In this document: positions 20,230 through 33,299 of the stretch, in pieces
Numbering within the stretch: position 1 is the stretch's first letter
How the letters are laid out: each line of letters begins with the position of its first letter
From: Plasmopara viticola
Taxonomy: Eukaryota > Oomycota > Peronosporomycetes > Peronosporales > Peronosporaceae
Assembly: GCA_001695595.3 (NCBI GenBank)
Contig: MBPM02000032.1
Span: forward strand, 558,001-622,000
Reading direction: 5' to 3'
Length of the DNA: 64,000 nucleotides
Notes under the pieces: generated by a model
What the model was told of the DNA's origin: nothing
Seen by the model: only the letters and a program-made list of their open reading frames with translations
The model's database searches: none
Position numbers and translations under genes: made by a program

Positions 20230-21400
20230 ATGGCATTTTACGACCTTAAGCAAGCATCGCAAGAAATGGTATAGGCAGTGCGAGCGTTATCTCCGGTGAC
20301 CATCGACACTCCAAGCCCCATTTGCTGAGTTTCTTAAGTGTACGGATCGACTTCTTACGAGGGGCATCCGCAACTCTAAAAACTGCCTTGAGCTCGTCAT
20401 AAATGCCCTTATAAATCGAGTTTTTTTTCAGCATTTTAAAACGTCACTCTGGCCTACTGGAGCGCAATACTTGTCAACCGCTTCGTGCTGTTATCTACCA
20501 TCCACTGTCTATTGTCAATTACGATGTTATGCTCCCCAACCACGCATGCAATGCCTCGTCCAGAAACTCCGCGGAAATCTGTCTGTTCGGTTTGATGCGG
20601 TACACTGGGATTAAGTGGATGTATCTGTGCATTAAATCAAAGTGATTTTTTTTAAGGCGCGTTAATAGATTATACAGGGAGCGCTGAGAGGCCTAGCAGG
20701 TATAAAAATAACTAATGTACTCGATGATCGCCGTACTTAGTGGGTGCTCACTGCCAAATTGAGCTGATCCGGCAAGAATAATGAGCTCTTCTGTGTTGAA
20801 TCTCTTCAAGAGCCGCTATATCCGTGCCGCAGGGACTCCTACAGTAAGAACATCTGTCTTATCTAACGAAAGTGCGATGACATCATGCGCAGCCTGCAGC
20901 GAGTCTTTACCTTTAATCTATACTCCTGGCTCGGTTCAGCAGTAGGCGTGGCCAGTGCCAGCGCACACGGGCAAGCCACAACGAATGTCGCATTTTTGAA
21001 ATTGAGCTCAAACACAAATGTACTGTCACTTAGAAGGATTCAATTTTCGGAACATACCATATTGCAATCGCCAAAAATGGAGACTTCTAGCTCTACTGGG
21101 ACAGAAATGAAGACAACGTCATCTGCATGGACTTGAATTGGCACTTTTGACGTCTGCTCGTCCTTTACGAGATAGATTCTCGGACTCAGCGCCGTGTCGA
21201 GGTCCCCGCCGGTACACTTCATGTGGAACAACCCAAGCAACTTCACTGCCGCTCCAAGCACCCGATCACCTGCGACTTTTTAAACCATATCCGATTTATC
21301 CATCAGTGACTCGTCGATCCGACCCTTGCCGTAGGCAACGACCCCATTGGCTGGAATGTTGGACCAATTCGATTGGAACATTTGTTCGTCTCATATTCTT
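20230..21400 (-). pseudogene. Copper-type P1B ATPase pseudogene (fragment)
   Basis: Minus-strand fragments occur in the order of a heavy-metal P-type ATPase: an actuator-domain stretch (IPANGVVAYGKGRIDESLMD, then VAGDRVLGAAVKLLGLFHMK, DTALSPRIYLVKDEQTSKVP), a metal-binding transmembrane motif VVACPCALALATPTA (CPC, about 20942-20985), a degenerate phosphorylation site DKTDVLT in place of DKTGTLT (near 20850-20870), GSEHPLSTAIIEYIS (near 20730-20760), GVSGRGIACVVGEHNIVIDN (near 20530-20575) and VSMVTGDNARTA (near 20280-20310). Several stops and frameshifts lie between the pieces and the phosphorylation motif is altered, so it is dead. The N-terminal metal-binding domains and the C-terminal end are not seen. 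Functional relatives export Cu(I) across membranes. How this fragment arrived here is unknown; it lies just behind the hAT element. Confidence 0.8.
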
Positions 21401-21960
21401 CTTCCATCGGCACTAGAATTCAAGGGTACCGATCCATTCGAATCAACCTACTAAGCCGAATGAGTAGACTTGCTTAAATCTTAAGTAGCAGTGTTGGGTT
21501 TAAGTTATATCGGAGCAAGTTGGGCATCGTGCAACCAGAGATAGGACTGATAGCTTAGAGTCACTTCATAGCCTTGACAACTAATACACCAAATCTGCAA
21601 AAGAATCTTAGCACGCTTTGCGCAAACACGTTTCCACAGATAATTGCAAGCCCCCGTTTTCAAGCACAAGTCTCGCACTGACACGGCAACGCCTTTATAT
21701 TTAAATATGGCATACCGGCATGTTGCGGGTCATTCCTGTCTTGTATTGGCCGGGCCTCGTGGGTGACGAGCACGAGGGAGAGGATACTATTTTTGAGCTG
21801 AGACTGTCCGAGAACCTAAACATGGCAGTCAGTTGTATACATTGTAGCACACACACCATCGAAGCATATTTGTCATGTGTTGATGCTCGTTAAATTTATT
21901 GAAAGAATAATATTACTGTTTACTTAGATTAATAAATGATCTCTTAAATAGGAGACTAGA
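21401..21960. other. Unassigned intergenic stretch
   Basis: No gene, RNA or recognisable element is seen. It lies between the ATPase relic and a repeat copy. Confidence 0.4.
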
Positions 21961-23600
21961 CGATGTACTTTCGGGCCTCTTCAGGCTTGATAGCGCCGAG
22001 TGCTGTTTGGTTGGTCTTGGGCCTAGCTATGAGGCATGGAACTAAATTGCCGCGAACCTGGGTTGAAATCGTCCGCATTGCTCTGAAGCGTATTTATGGC
22101 GAGTCATTGACCCACCTTGGAAGGCAGAAGAACTATTGGCTAGGATGGTCAATGTGATTAGTATCGGAGATACAGAGACGGACATCAATGGCGACGAGGA
22201 CAACGGTTTCAGGCGATGCTTACGAGTCAATCGTAAGAATGCCATAAATGACCCGGAGCAGTGCTCCTCTACAAAGTACTCGCTTCTTGCCAAAAGTGAT
22301 GTGGGCAACTCTAAGCTTAGACAGCATGAGATAGCGTCTATTGCTGCACATGGATGGACATGTAACGAAGTGTCAAAGGATTTATAAGCTAGCACTTGCT
22401 GCATACGTGAGTGACTTAGAAAACTTTCAGCTAATACATTGAAAGGAAGTCTTACAGATGCGCGCAAATTTGCACATTTAAAAGGAATTCTTACAGATGC
22501 GCGCAAATTTGCACATTGAATTCTAGGCAACCTTGCGTTTGGTGAGAATATGCAGTTATGGCTGTATTGAAAGCGAAGCTCTAAGCATGTGCGCGAAGCT
22601 ATCGAGAAAGGCCTGCCGTGAACAGTATCAGCTGAATGTCATGCGAGGATAAGTCGTTTGGAGGTCGAGGCATTTAGTGCACTGCCTTTTTGAAGCGTCT
22701 AAAGTTGAAAAAAAAAACAGTCTTGAGTGAACAGGACACTGCGTAGCATTGCCGAACGCTAAAAGCCAGCATGTCGGTACAATAAGGCCGACACGACGAA
22801 TTTTTCACGGTAGCGTCGATCATGAAAGAAAGAAGACAGCAACGCAAAAGCGTATTGAGCAGCGCAGACGTCTTGTACTTTAATGAAGGGTCTAGAGTCG
22901 ACGTCAGAGTCAATAGCGCTCTGGTCTATCAAAAAAAAGAGATCGGTAAGGCCCAAAGGCACAATAAGCCTCACTTCTATCGCGCATATGAACTATTTTC
23001 TTGAGATGAACAAGATTCATGGCAAAGATTTAAGATTCTATACGATCCATGGCATCGCCAAAATGGTTTTTTTCGACCCACACAAGATTCCAGCTTCTTA
23101 CTTTTATTTGCTCAGAAGACACAAAGAAAAAACTTAAATAAAAAAGGACTAATCTGATCCGTATCATATCTGATAGAGTACTGTCTTATGAGCTCCTTCA
23201 TCAGTGTTACGGATAAAGGCACTAGCAATCTGAAATAGTTTTAGAAAGCAAATACCCCGTACCACGGCAGAAAACAGTTGCGTCATCGCTAGCAGAAGGG
23301 CTGAAAAGGACAATAAAGCAAGAATTGTTCACTGATTGGTACAGCGCTGGAACTTATCCAAAAGTAAGTGCGTGTTTAATGATAGCTTACGATACCTTAT
23401 CTCCGTTATTATAAAGGTTGGTGAGAAATAAAAATCACAAATAGTAATAATCCAAGCAAAATCATAGAAGAGTAAACCCCAACTTATGAAATTAAGTCAG
23501 TATTAAGAGCTTATTTCAACTGATTTAAAGTATTAAAAGTGAAAAGTTGTCACGTTAAGCGCTGTAGGTGCCAAAACAATACTATTGCTACTACTTATTA
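21961..23600. repeat. Family R repeat copy
   Basis: Segments such as cgggcctcttcaggc, gttggtcttgggcc and gaagacagcaacgcaaaa, and the region near 23150 (gataaggcac, ctgatccgtatcatatctga), match 2300-2800, 10860-11240 and 54500-54900 at moderate identity. 22450-22480 is repeated at 22484-22514 (ttacagatgcgcgcaaattt occurs twice, about 40 bases apart). The 83- and 84-codon frames at 22136 and 22883 lie within this repeat and are not conserved. Confidence 0.5.
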
Positions 23601-23705
23601 CACGGAATTATTGAAGTGAAGCTGATTGATACCAGCCAATGCTTGGACCATATTCGCAGTACGCCGCAATTAGGTCTAAATGCCAGATTTGAAACTCATT
23701 GCGTT

Positions 23706-23797
23706 TGTAGCCAAGCCACAAATCTCTGAGCAGACGTCGGCATGGTTGCTGAACCGGCACTACAGAGCACATCAGTCCCCGCAGCGTTTATGGTACC
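23706..23797 (+). promoter_or_regulatory. Conserved effector upstream motif pair
   Basis: gtagccaagccacaaatctc (then tgagcagacg) at 23706-23735 and gtttatggtacc at 23786-23797, with gaaccggcactacag between, match the pair upstream of the intact gene at 15915. They stay readable although the gene behind them is broken. Confidence 0.55.
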
Positions 23798-23908
23798 TCT
23801 TTATGGCTTCCGATCCGACCCTTTTAAATTATTGATGCGCAAACGGATACTAGAATGCAATCCACTCACACTCCCCTATCATTATTCAATACGCCAGCAA
23901 GGTTACAA

Positions 23909-25020
23909 ATGCATCCTTGCAGCGTTGCTCAAGCACTCTCATTATTCTTCTTCCTTATATCAAAAGCCGATGCTTCTGCGAATGCGACTGCGTTCCCCGC
24001 TCGCTCAGGGATCGTTTCATCCACTGCAAATCAACCTGGTACCCTCCTCTCGGACCCGCCGAGCGCAAGAGACGAAGAGAGGGCTCCTCGTATCGAAGAT
24101 TTCGGCTTGGGAACGCAATTTGCCACTTTACTGACCAAGGCCAAGCAGGCAGTGATGCTTTCAATTGTCGACACTCACCTTACTCTCACATTACGTCGGT
24201 GGAGGACATAAGGTGTGCATCCTTATAGTGTCTTCACCAATCTAAAGCTCAACCAGGTCAAGGAGAACATTTTGTCGAATGTAAGATTTCAGGCTTGGAT
24301 CAAGTACATTGATAGCTATAATTCGGAGCACCCCGGGGAGAAAGCGTCAATTATCGCAATTTTGAAGCGGCAATTTGGTGATTGCAACTTGGCTATGATG
24401 CAAAGAGTGAGGCAAAACCGTCAATCAAAGCTCTAGGCACGAGACTACAGAAAGAGCAGATGGAGGATTGGAGAGACCTTAAACACAGCCCATCCCGAGT
24501 CTACAAAATGTTACAGCGGTATCCGGGCGACCCGACCTTGCTTCCCGGCCGTGCGTATAAAATTTGGAACATTTATTTCAGCAGCTTCAATCCTCGTGAG
24601 TTAATGCCGCCCTTCGCGCAGCTGCTCCGCAGTTTCGATGACATGGGTCTGTCTTCGCTTCTAATAACTTCAAAACGGTCAGACGAAACAGCGACGCTCG
24701 CCTGGTTAAGTAAAGATGTGGCGCCGGAGCTTGTTTTCGAATACTTAATGCTTGCCGAAAACCCGTATTATCTTTTTGAAAAGAAGGAGATTAAAACGTG
24801 GGTGAGGTACGCGGAAAAGTATTGGGAAAAGACAAAACAGGATGTAACCCTCAACGAGGTCATTGAAAACCACTTCGACCTAAACGAAATTGAGATCATC
24901 ATTGGAACGACAACGACCAAAGATGGAGAGAAGCTGGCGGACGATTTGAAGACGATGTTGGCGGAGAAGTTGGCGGACGATTCGAAGACGATGTTGGCGA
25001 AGAAGTTGGCAGCTGCGTAA
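23909..25020 (+). pseudogene. WY effector pseudogene (two lesions)
   Basis: The reading begins MHPCSVAQALSLFFFLISKA (signal peptide), continues with ARDEER and LRRWRT, then stops at TAA 24209-24211, where the paralogue has an Arg codon. The same frame resumes with GVHPYSVFTNLKLN and WIKYIDSYN. A frameshift at about 24405 (after NLAMM) moves the rest into another frame: SPSRVYKMLQRYP, GRAYKIWNIYF, WVRYAEKYWEKTKQDVTL. The C-terminus carries a charged tandem repeat, AEKLADDLKTM then AEKLADDSKTM. The whole length and family layout are retained, so inactivation appears recent. An upstream in-frame extension (from 23855, MQSTHTPLSLFNTPARLQ) resembles the one before 15915. Confidence 0.88.
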
Positions 25021-25374
25021 GCCTAGGAGGTGCTTCTATTGGCGATTGTGTTCGAGTCGTTGCAGTTTTAGTATTGTAAGACTAAAAAGATTAGTGAAAT
25101 GATGAATATAGTTTCTTAGCATGACGTAAGACAGGAAAATACATGCGGCTGTAGGTGACGGTGAAAAAGTCTTTTCTTTTTTTTTGCAGCACACCGTATT
25201 GTTATCGCCTTCATTTAAAACGTCAATTTTGTGGAGTCTATTTGCCTTATTTTCAATACTTTAAAACAGTTCTCTAATGGGTAGCCCTATTTTGATCCGC
25301 TTTCAAAAGCTCTTTAATAAATTGCCTTCTGTTATGCAATGGGCGCATACAAGAAGTTGTCATAGGAAACGATT
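25021..25374 (+). other. Effector 3' UTR remnant and unassigned sequence
   Basis: 25021-25110 is the family 3' UTR (ggtgcttctattggcg, gagtcgttgcagttttagta, gactaaaaagattagtgaaa). The rest shows nothing I can name. Confidence 0.5.
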
Positions 25375-27330
25375 TCAATTTTTGTACGTCACACGTACCG
25401 ATGTTTGGTGAGACCGGAAAATAAGTGGCAGGCAGTTGTTTTTTGAAAACTGCGCTTCGCCGACGGTTATTCCCCTGACAACCGCACGGGTTAGAAAGCC
25501 TTCTCGCTTCACCGTGGAGGTCCGTCGATCATTTTCCCTTGTTTCAGGCACCTAAACCTTGAAACGAGAAGTAGAACGAAGAGTGGTACTGGCCATTAAA
25601 CGCTAGGGCTGAGAAGCCTTAGGCTAACAGCAATATTGTCGATTAATCTTATCACTCGAGGGTATGCAAAAAATTTTTGACTTGAATTGGCCATGCAGTA
25701 TCTCTTATACGAACGGGTAGAAAAGACTATCTTTTCACGGCATAGATTCGACACCCTTGCTGGTATGGTAATATAACTTTAAGCGCTAGGAGGGGTTGGT
25801 AAGGCCAAAGACGACAAGCTTGGTTTACTTCCTGGGTGGGTCCAGTACATCTATAGCCGGCCAAGGGCTATAAGATTCGCCCATAGCTAGGATCCAAGTG
25901 AAGTCGCCGTCCTATGTGAGATCGAGAAAGTTTCCTGACAAAAGGTCCGAAGAGGGGTGGAGGACCTTTAAGGTGATATCATTCATTCATTCATTACAGG
26001 CCATTTTGCTGAGCAGTGGGCTCATCTGCTTCGCCCGCCGCAAAGGCCAAGCATTTATGACCATAACTTTGTTCAGAAAGTGCCATTGTTCCAGCGCGAT
26101 CTTACGGCGATTCTACGCCTGACTTAAGCTTAGTATCAAATTCAGTTAAAAGTATTTTCTCGGTATCGTAAGCAGTCTGTGACCTACACTCGAATCGGGG
26201 ATCGTCTGATTTCTTCGCAGCGCTGAAATTTCAGTCTGAGGATTTGTGAGCTTTTTTAGGTGGGTTGGATGAGGAGCGGTAGGTAGTGCCAGCGCGCATA
26301 GAGCGGTCAGATACTATGAGTTTGAGCTTTGGCAATGATTACAATGCAGACCTCTGACCTACTGGTCAGTCTTCAAAGAAATTCGCATAATGTAAGGACT
26401 TCATTTGCGTCAGGAGCGTCAATACGATCAGATCCGACAACTATCTGATATTCAGCAAGGAGATGACAATACTCGCTAGGCGCGGGGAGGGACAAGCTCT
26501 CTTAGCCTCAAAGAAAGAGTCATAAGAAAGTGGGGCCTGGTTCCGACTTATACATCACAAGTCGTAAGTAAGCCTGACTTTCTCATGTTGCAGCAATCTT
26601 TACAGGTTTTCGAAAACGATGAGAAAATTTTAGCGACACACGGGCACCAATCAGATAGTTTGTCATGAAAATTTACCGCTTACTTAGATGCATAAACAAG
26701 AGTTCCGTGTTTGGATATAAATAAAAGTTTTTCGAGGCCGAATGCGTTGAGCGCTGTCGGGTTGGTTTTGGGTATAGACGCGAGGCATGACGCTAAAATT
26801 CAGTAACCTTTTTTTAAACACGTCGGTACATATGCCTTTAGAATCCTGCAGACGCATCGATAGATTCAACGACATGACCGACTACACTCTGAGAAAGACA
26901 CACAGAGTGCTGACCGTTGTCAAGGGTACGTCACTCTTTCATGTGAGATCCTGATAGTATGCATCGACTAGGTCGAGTGCGCCGTACCATATACATTCCA
27001 TCTTATTGTTTCGCATGACGTCTTTTTTAATGCGCCAGTGCCAGGATAAATTTCAACCTTAGCCTTCTACAAACGTCTACGATGTGCCACTTGCCATAAG
27101 GCTTTCTCCGCCACAGACACCTGGCGTAGAATAAGAAGAAATGCTCGCACGAATTCACAATTTGCACGGAAGTCACACTTCCTTTTAGATTAAAGCTTCT
27201 GTCGTGCTACACAGTATTTGCCAAGTGGAAATAATTTAATTATATGGCGCATCTTTTGGACGGTATCACTGGTTGATGTTGATCAAAAGACAGTATTTCG
27301 TCGGATCAAATACGTCCCTTTTATTCAAAA
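25375..27330. repeat. Family R repeat copy, diverged
   Basis: 25375-25950 parallels 8965-9560 (acgtcacacgtaccga, catagattcgacac, aagtcgccgtcctatgtgag). 25978-25997 is a short attc microsatellite. 26460-26700 parallels 1440-1620, and 26720-26780 reads as the reverse of segments near 110 and 10060. Open frames are short and not conserved. Confidence 0.5.
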
Positions 27331-30300
27331 TCCAACTTTGAGTACTAAGTACTTTCTTTGTGTCTTCTGATCAAACAAAGGTAAGAAGCTGGTATTGCAT
27401 GTATGTTGAGTAATTACCGCTTTGACGACGTCATGGAGCTTATAAGCTTCTTGAATATCACCATGGAAGTCTCGCCCATCTCAAGTACAGAGTTTATTTG
27501 TGCGATGAAATTGAAGCTTATTGTGCCATTAAATCTTTCCGACCTTTTCATTTGATAAAGCCGAGCGCTATTGACTCTAACGCTTACTTTAAACCCTTCT
27601 CTTCATTACGGGACATTTGCACTGCCAAAAAAGCTTCTTTGTGTTGCTTTTTTCTTTCTTATGAGATTGACGTTGCCATGGAAAGTCGTCGTGTCGGCAC
27701 TATTGAACCGACATGCTGACTTTTAGCATGCAGCGATTCCTAGCAGTGCCCCACTAGTTAAATATGCTACTTTACCTTCCGACGCATCAAAAAGGCAGTA
27801 CGATGTCGGCCCTTGATTGACTACATCCCGCATGACCTACAGCAACTACTATCAGAAATACATGTATTTTTTGATAGCTACATGCACGTGCTTAGAGCTT
27901 TGTATTTAATATAGCCAAGTCTTCACCTAACGCAAGTTTGCTCAATGTATAATGTGAAATTCACGTCCATCTGCAATGATTTCCCTTGATGTTTGGCTGA
28001 ATTTTCAAGTGGCTTATTGTATGCATTAAGTGCTAGCTTATTGAGTCATTTCCCACTATTTCACATTTCACTTCACGTGCAGTGGTAGACGCTATCATAT
28101 GCTGTCTACGTTCAAAGTCACCTGTTTCATCTATGGTAAGAAGCGAGCACTTTGTAGAAAAGCACTGCTCCGTGTCCTTTGCGCCATTCTAACACTAAAC
28201 TCGCCTTGTCCTCGTTGCCATTGGTGTCCATCTCTTCCATTCAAAAACTCAATACATAGACGAGCCAATTGTTCTTCTACCTTTCAGCCAAGGTGGGTCA
28301 ATAACTTGCTGTATTCGCACTTAGGAGCGAAGCGGATAGCACCCAACCTGAATTCATGGCATTTCAGCACATACCTGCAAGTCCAACCAATCAGCACTCG
28401 ACACTATCAAACTCGAGGAGATTCAACTCCGCACCGCTTCGTATCCTCTGAACAGGGTATATGTCTTTAAGCAAATAGTAGTGATATCTTTTTTGTATGT
28501 TTTCAACGCGCATCAGCATATCGCACTTTCCTGCGACGATGAGCGTTACAACGTGTTTCTTTGAGACCCATGAACTGATAAGTATTGTCCATCGACATCT
28601 AAGATACGTATAGCTGAAAAAATATAAGTCAAGCTTTTACGCACGATCTGCGCTATTGAGCTCAAACACACCGTCTTAAAGCTTCTTCTTTAAGCTCCAT
28701 AGAGTTTCTCCCGCCCCACACCTAAAAGTATTGCCATCAATTCGCTAGACGGCTCTCCAATGTTTTTTATCTGGTCACTGTGACGCGCTTGACAAATATT
28801 AATTATATTGTAAAATGTGCGGGTACCAAAAACAAAGGTTCAGCTACTTCCTCTTTGCTGAAACAATATGCATTCTTATCATCACCAAAACCTTATGGTG
28901 ATAGGCCGCCCTATGGGTCCTGTCTCTGGGCCTAAAAGAATAATCACAAAATCTCAGATAGGAATCTCAAACTGTTTTGTGGCGCAGCAAAGTTATCTAG
29001 CGATCTCCAATCCGGTTGTTGGTCCTAGACTTTAACAGTTCCGAGTAAAATCTTTCAATCAATTTTGACTGGGCCAAAAGACGCGCATATCTGCTGTAAG
29101 GTCGTGCAGAAGCAGAGCATCTTTTTGAACGAAGTGCCACTCATAGATGCCTGATCCTTGTGGAGCGCAAAGCAGACGAGCATACTATTCAGCACCATCG
29201 CCTGGATCGACGAGTAGTATCCATATGATAATTCTTCCACTTTCTTGTCCGATTTCCTGTTTAAACAGGTGTGAGAAGATTTCTTACGAGACTGCGGTTT
29301 TCGTCGGACCTGGCCGTGAGCGAGTTAAATAGCTTTTGGCCTACTGTGTCGGTGACTTCGACCGCTGGACCTACCCTCGAAATATATGGGATTTGTCATT
29401 TTGGTCTTACCCTCTTCCTTTTAACATTATAGGTCTTGTGACCCCATTGACGAATCGATTGAATGCCCCAGCATATACTTCCCTGTTCTTTTGTATATGG
29501 CATTTTGTATTGCCAATACAGACCTAGTGTTTTGATGTCCTCCGTCCCCGAGTGCTAAAATAAGTTTACACTCTTAATGATGGCCTAGGGCTTCTTTACA
29601 GCACCAGGGGGTGGAAGCTCAGCAAGTGTGCGCCTAAGCAAACCTAAAAATCCTTGTCATACTTCTTTTCCATAAACTAAGATCCGTTGCGATTTTTTTT
29701 CCTGCGCATACTGATTAGTGAGAGGCAAATTTAGCTCAAGTCTATCGGTGATCATTCAATTGAGATTCGATATAAAATGCTTGTGTCCTTTTAATGCCTA
29801 CATTATAGTACTTAAGGGAATAGATCGAGATGGAACTTTAACCTAATAAAAGTTCTTTGCTACAAAACATTGTGCATTTAAGACAAAACGTAGACTCGAT
29901 TTAAAAGAGCAAAGCTGACATAAAAGCCAAAGACTGTACTGATGATTTTTTGCTACGCGGTCATCACCCACGGTTTACAGGACAAAGCAGCCATCGGTAT
30001 AGCTTCTAGATCAACGTTTTCCAACGGTTTTCATGATTGGCTGTACATTCATCCTATCTCACTATAAAGACAATTGTAACATCTTCCGCAAATTGAAAAA
30101 GCGAAAGTGTAAACAAATGGAAAAAGTTTGAGGGAAACAGCAAAATTGGTTTTGCAGTTCAAAAGCATCCGAGGAATCATTAAATAGGCCAAAAAGATCG
30201 TCAAGAAATACCGCGAGCCTGAAGTTTGTGCTACAACCGTAGTCTGAATAATATCCATGACCTCACTTTCTTTCTTACGCCTCCACAAACACAAAAGCTT

Positions 30301-30430
30301 GCAAAAACTTAGCTATTCGACGCTAAGAATCGGGGTGCAACGTAACTGTCAAGCACACCAGGCGTGATGGTCATCGTAGAAAAAGGACGTGAAGCTGTAG
30401 ATTAAGTAAGATCCTGTGCACGATGCATTA
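27331..30430. repeat. Family R repeat copies and unassigned sequence
   Basis: 27400-27830 reads as the reverse complement of the segment seen at 2380-2640 and 10870-11110. 28260-28420 parallels 50740-50880 and 10000-10100. 29060-29210 is a reversed version of 930-1010. 29250-30430 shows no element I recognise. The open frames of 60 to 123 codons are unsupported. Confidence 0.45.
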
Positions 30431-30439
30431 AGCAGTTCA

Positions 30440-32060
30440 CACAACAAGCATAGCAGCAACAGTAGCACGTTCGTGTGCGGACAAGTCGCATTACCAACTG
30501 CTTGTTCATCTTCCAGCTCATACGGCAAAAAGAACGCGGTAACTGCAGTTTCTTGGTCAATTAAATTTGGCGCCGCTGGTCACAGTCACGATCCTTCCGT
30601 TGACTCGTCAGTGGCCTCTAAAATCGCGCTCATGACATGAAGAGCGACAGTCCAGAAACGGCTTTCTCCTAGCACGTCTAAACCCTACATGTATTGTGGT
30701 GCATATGCGCACCGAGAATAGTGACAACTCGTGACATATACAACTTTGCCAACACTGAGTACTGACGCGCTTTAGCTCGTAGAACCCCTCCTATTGCCCT
30801 CCTTAGTAAATTGAAATGCTTGAAAGGACCTTATAACACCCGTTTTGATAGCGAAAAAAGAATTATTCACCTCAATATTGGGTCTCTGTCTACAAAAAAG
30901 ATTATTTAGCGCGTCAAAGTATTTTTGATCGACGCTACCTATCAGACAAAATTTTTGAAAAAGCCGCTAATGCACCTTATTGGCGTCAGTACCACAGCTC
31001 AAATATTCACTTTCGCCAATTGCTTTATGGCTGAGGAGCGTAAAGATGACTATAAATGACCGATGCAGCTTATTCCACAGATCTTTAAAGACTTCTATGG
31101 TCAAGCAATCCTACGCTTGTCACTTGATGAGCGCTCTTAGCAAATTTTAAATGCCAATATGCTTCTTTATTGCTGGCATATTTGCTCGGGTATCAGCGCG
31201 AAAGCTCGCGGCATGCATTCTTCCAGAAAGCCTTCCAGCGACTCCTGCAGCAATGGAGTTACGTGATAAATTCCGGTACGTTCGAAAAAGTATTTTACAG
31301 CTTACAACAATGCAAACAGCAGTGCCACACCTTGTCATAAAGTACTTGAAAGCATCTGTCTGGTCTTTTAGGATTGGTTTGTGGTCACTGTCGTTAAAGG
31401 GAAAGATGCATAACGGTCATATAACCACGCTAAAGACCGAGAGTGCCCATTCAGCCTTGAAAAAGTGGATTTTTCTTTCCACCAGCGATTCGTTTATGGT
31501 ACCTAACCCTTGTCGTCTTGCTTGTAATGGGCGGCTTGCCGCTATACAGCACCAAAATGCCGAGGAGCGCGCGATCTGCATTCTCAGCAGTCATTGGTAA
31601 AATATCGACCGCGGACTTGTAGGCTGCCTCTGTCTAGTACGAGGCTCACTTGAGGGTAAACCCCGGAGCTATTAGTTGAAGAACGTTAACCTCCAATCTC
31701 GGCTTTTCATTCTCCAATTCCAAACGGCAGCAGCGGCAGCTGTAACTAAAGCACCAGTCGGCGCAGCAAGTCATCCATGGTCATCTCCAATACCAAGATT
31801 GCTAACCTGCGAGGATCTTGACATTCATTGGTGGTTGGTGTAGCCATTCCGTGAAGCGGCTAACGCTGCATCCGACCATCGATGAGTATCTCAAGCGTAT
31901 GCATAAAAAGTATGATGAAGATTCAACGTCAGTATACCGCCGACGAATACTCTCCGATCAAATGGCAGCTCTGCAAGACGTAAGAGTACAGAATCATGTC
32001 GTTTTGCGTGAGAAGAAGCGCCATATCGGCTCTCGAGAGAGACCAACATCCTCGTAAATC
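30440..32060 (+). pseudogene. MULE (Mutator-like) transposase pseudogene
   Basis: The catalytic-core part near 30920-31130 reads VFLIDATYQTKFLKKPLMHL then IGVSTTAQIFTFANCFMAEE and DDYKWPMQLI. This is the pattern of MULE transposases, with the first catalytic Asp in the LIDATYQTK motif and the conserved FCFM/E..DY.W stretch. Downstream, 31400-31600 reads GHITTLKTESAHSALKKWIF, matching the family's TxxxESxHxxLKxxL segment. A possible N-terminal zinc-binding region (WSIKFGAAGHSHDP) is near 30560-30600. Stops and frameshifts separate the pieces, and I did not find terminal inverted repeats. The 79-codon frame at 31818-32057 (SVYRRRILSDQMAALQDV) may be the C-terminal end. Non-functional. Confidence 0.8.
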
Positions 32061-32795
32061 TCTCCGCAGCGCGGTATATTGCAATTTGAGGTTGTGAGAG
32101 CAGCTTTACCGACTGAAATGCGGTGCTGGCGGTGTCAATAGGATAATTTTAGCAAATGAAGTTGCTGTTAATTTTCTGCGACACTTTCGGCGTCGCAAGT
32201 TCTATCGCAAACATTTCTCGCGCCCAATCTTAACGTTTTGGGCGGCATATAAGACTGGTCAGTTTTTGTTGCACACGAAGGATAAGATTTTACCGCCCCC
32301 TCACTCAACATAGAAGTCATTGCTTAATAAATGGAAGGCTTGCTATCTATTGAGAGTTTACAATTCTTTATTTCTGCCAGTATAAAAGCTGATTAGAGCC
32401 TTGACAAAATCTTTAGAGCAATTCCACAAAACTATATAAGATTCAAAGTTTTTTCACAAAAATATAGCACAAGGTGACTCATGTAAAATTTTCACCAGAA
32501 TGTGTATACAAACTACACTTGGTTGGGTATTTCTTAACAGGTAGTCATATGGTATGATGCTAGTGTGAGTTCAACTCTCAATTGCGAAACACTCGAAAGC
32601 AATGACTGACAAATTCGACATCAAGCGCTTGCAGAAAGAGAGGTGGGCAAGTGACAAGGAAGTCGGCGATTACTAAAAAGGGCGCATGCTCACTGATAAA
32701 ATGCAATCAACTTAAATGCATCGACAGTCAAGAAAGTTGTGGATGCAACTCAGCGATTATAAAGTGTCGATGATATGTAACACGGTCGCGCCTAT
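32061..32795. other. Unassigned stretch between MULE relic and LTR element
   Basis: No gene, RNA or repeat copy is recognised here. Confidence 0.35.
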
Positions 32796-33204
32796 TGATA
32801 GTCGGTCGTCCGACGAGGCTTTAGAGCGAGCGGGGAAAACTCGGTGAATGAGAATGAGTGTTGGTTGCTCGAAGCGAATTAGGAAGTGATATTAAATGAA
32901 GAGCTCTCTCAACTCATCTCCTTGCTATAGCCCAACCGGTGGCTCTAAGCCATCTACTGCTACCATCCAAAAGTCTATCGTTCTTCTTTACTCCATCTGG
33001 CTTTTCAGACATCCTAAATATTCTCAGCTAATAAGGTCTCTCGGTTATCAATGGTTACGGGATACCTGAAACGTGTTACTGGACTAAACTGCATAATCGC
33101 CTACTACCTATGGATAGTGCAAATGCATATGTATTTCGGGAATATTCAAATATATTGCGTGAAAGCCGTCACCGGCTAACCAGCCGGTGACGACGGTTAC
33201 GTCA
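32796..33204 (-). repeat. LTR (3' LTR of the gypsy element)
   Basis: 409 bp, begins tgatagtcgg and ends gttacgtca. Near its end it has a perfect inverted repeat, gtcaccggct aacc agccggtgac, in 33168-33191, which is only partly kept in the other LTR (tcccggctacctgccggtga). It shares attgttcttctt/tactccatctgg and the catatgtatt block with the LTR at 36883. Confidence 0.88.
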
Positions 33205-33299
33205 TATGACCTCCCTAGAAGAAGATGCCGACTATTAGAAGATCCGGTTCATCTATTTTTTGGTTTTCCAATAGAGTTCGATGACTTCAATGTTCTGCT

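Noticed and set aside
25978..25997. CRISPR-like or satellite array
   Set aside because: It is a short attc microsatellite. No regularly spaced repeat-spacer pattern exists anywhere in the window.
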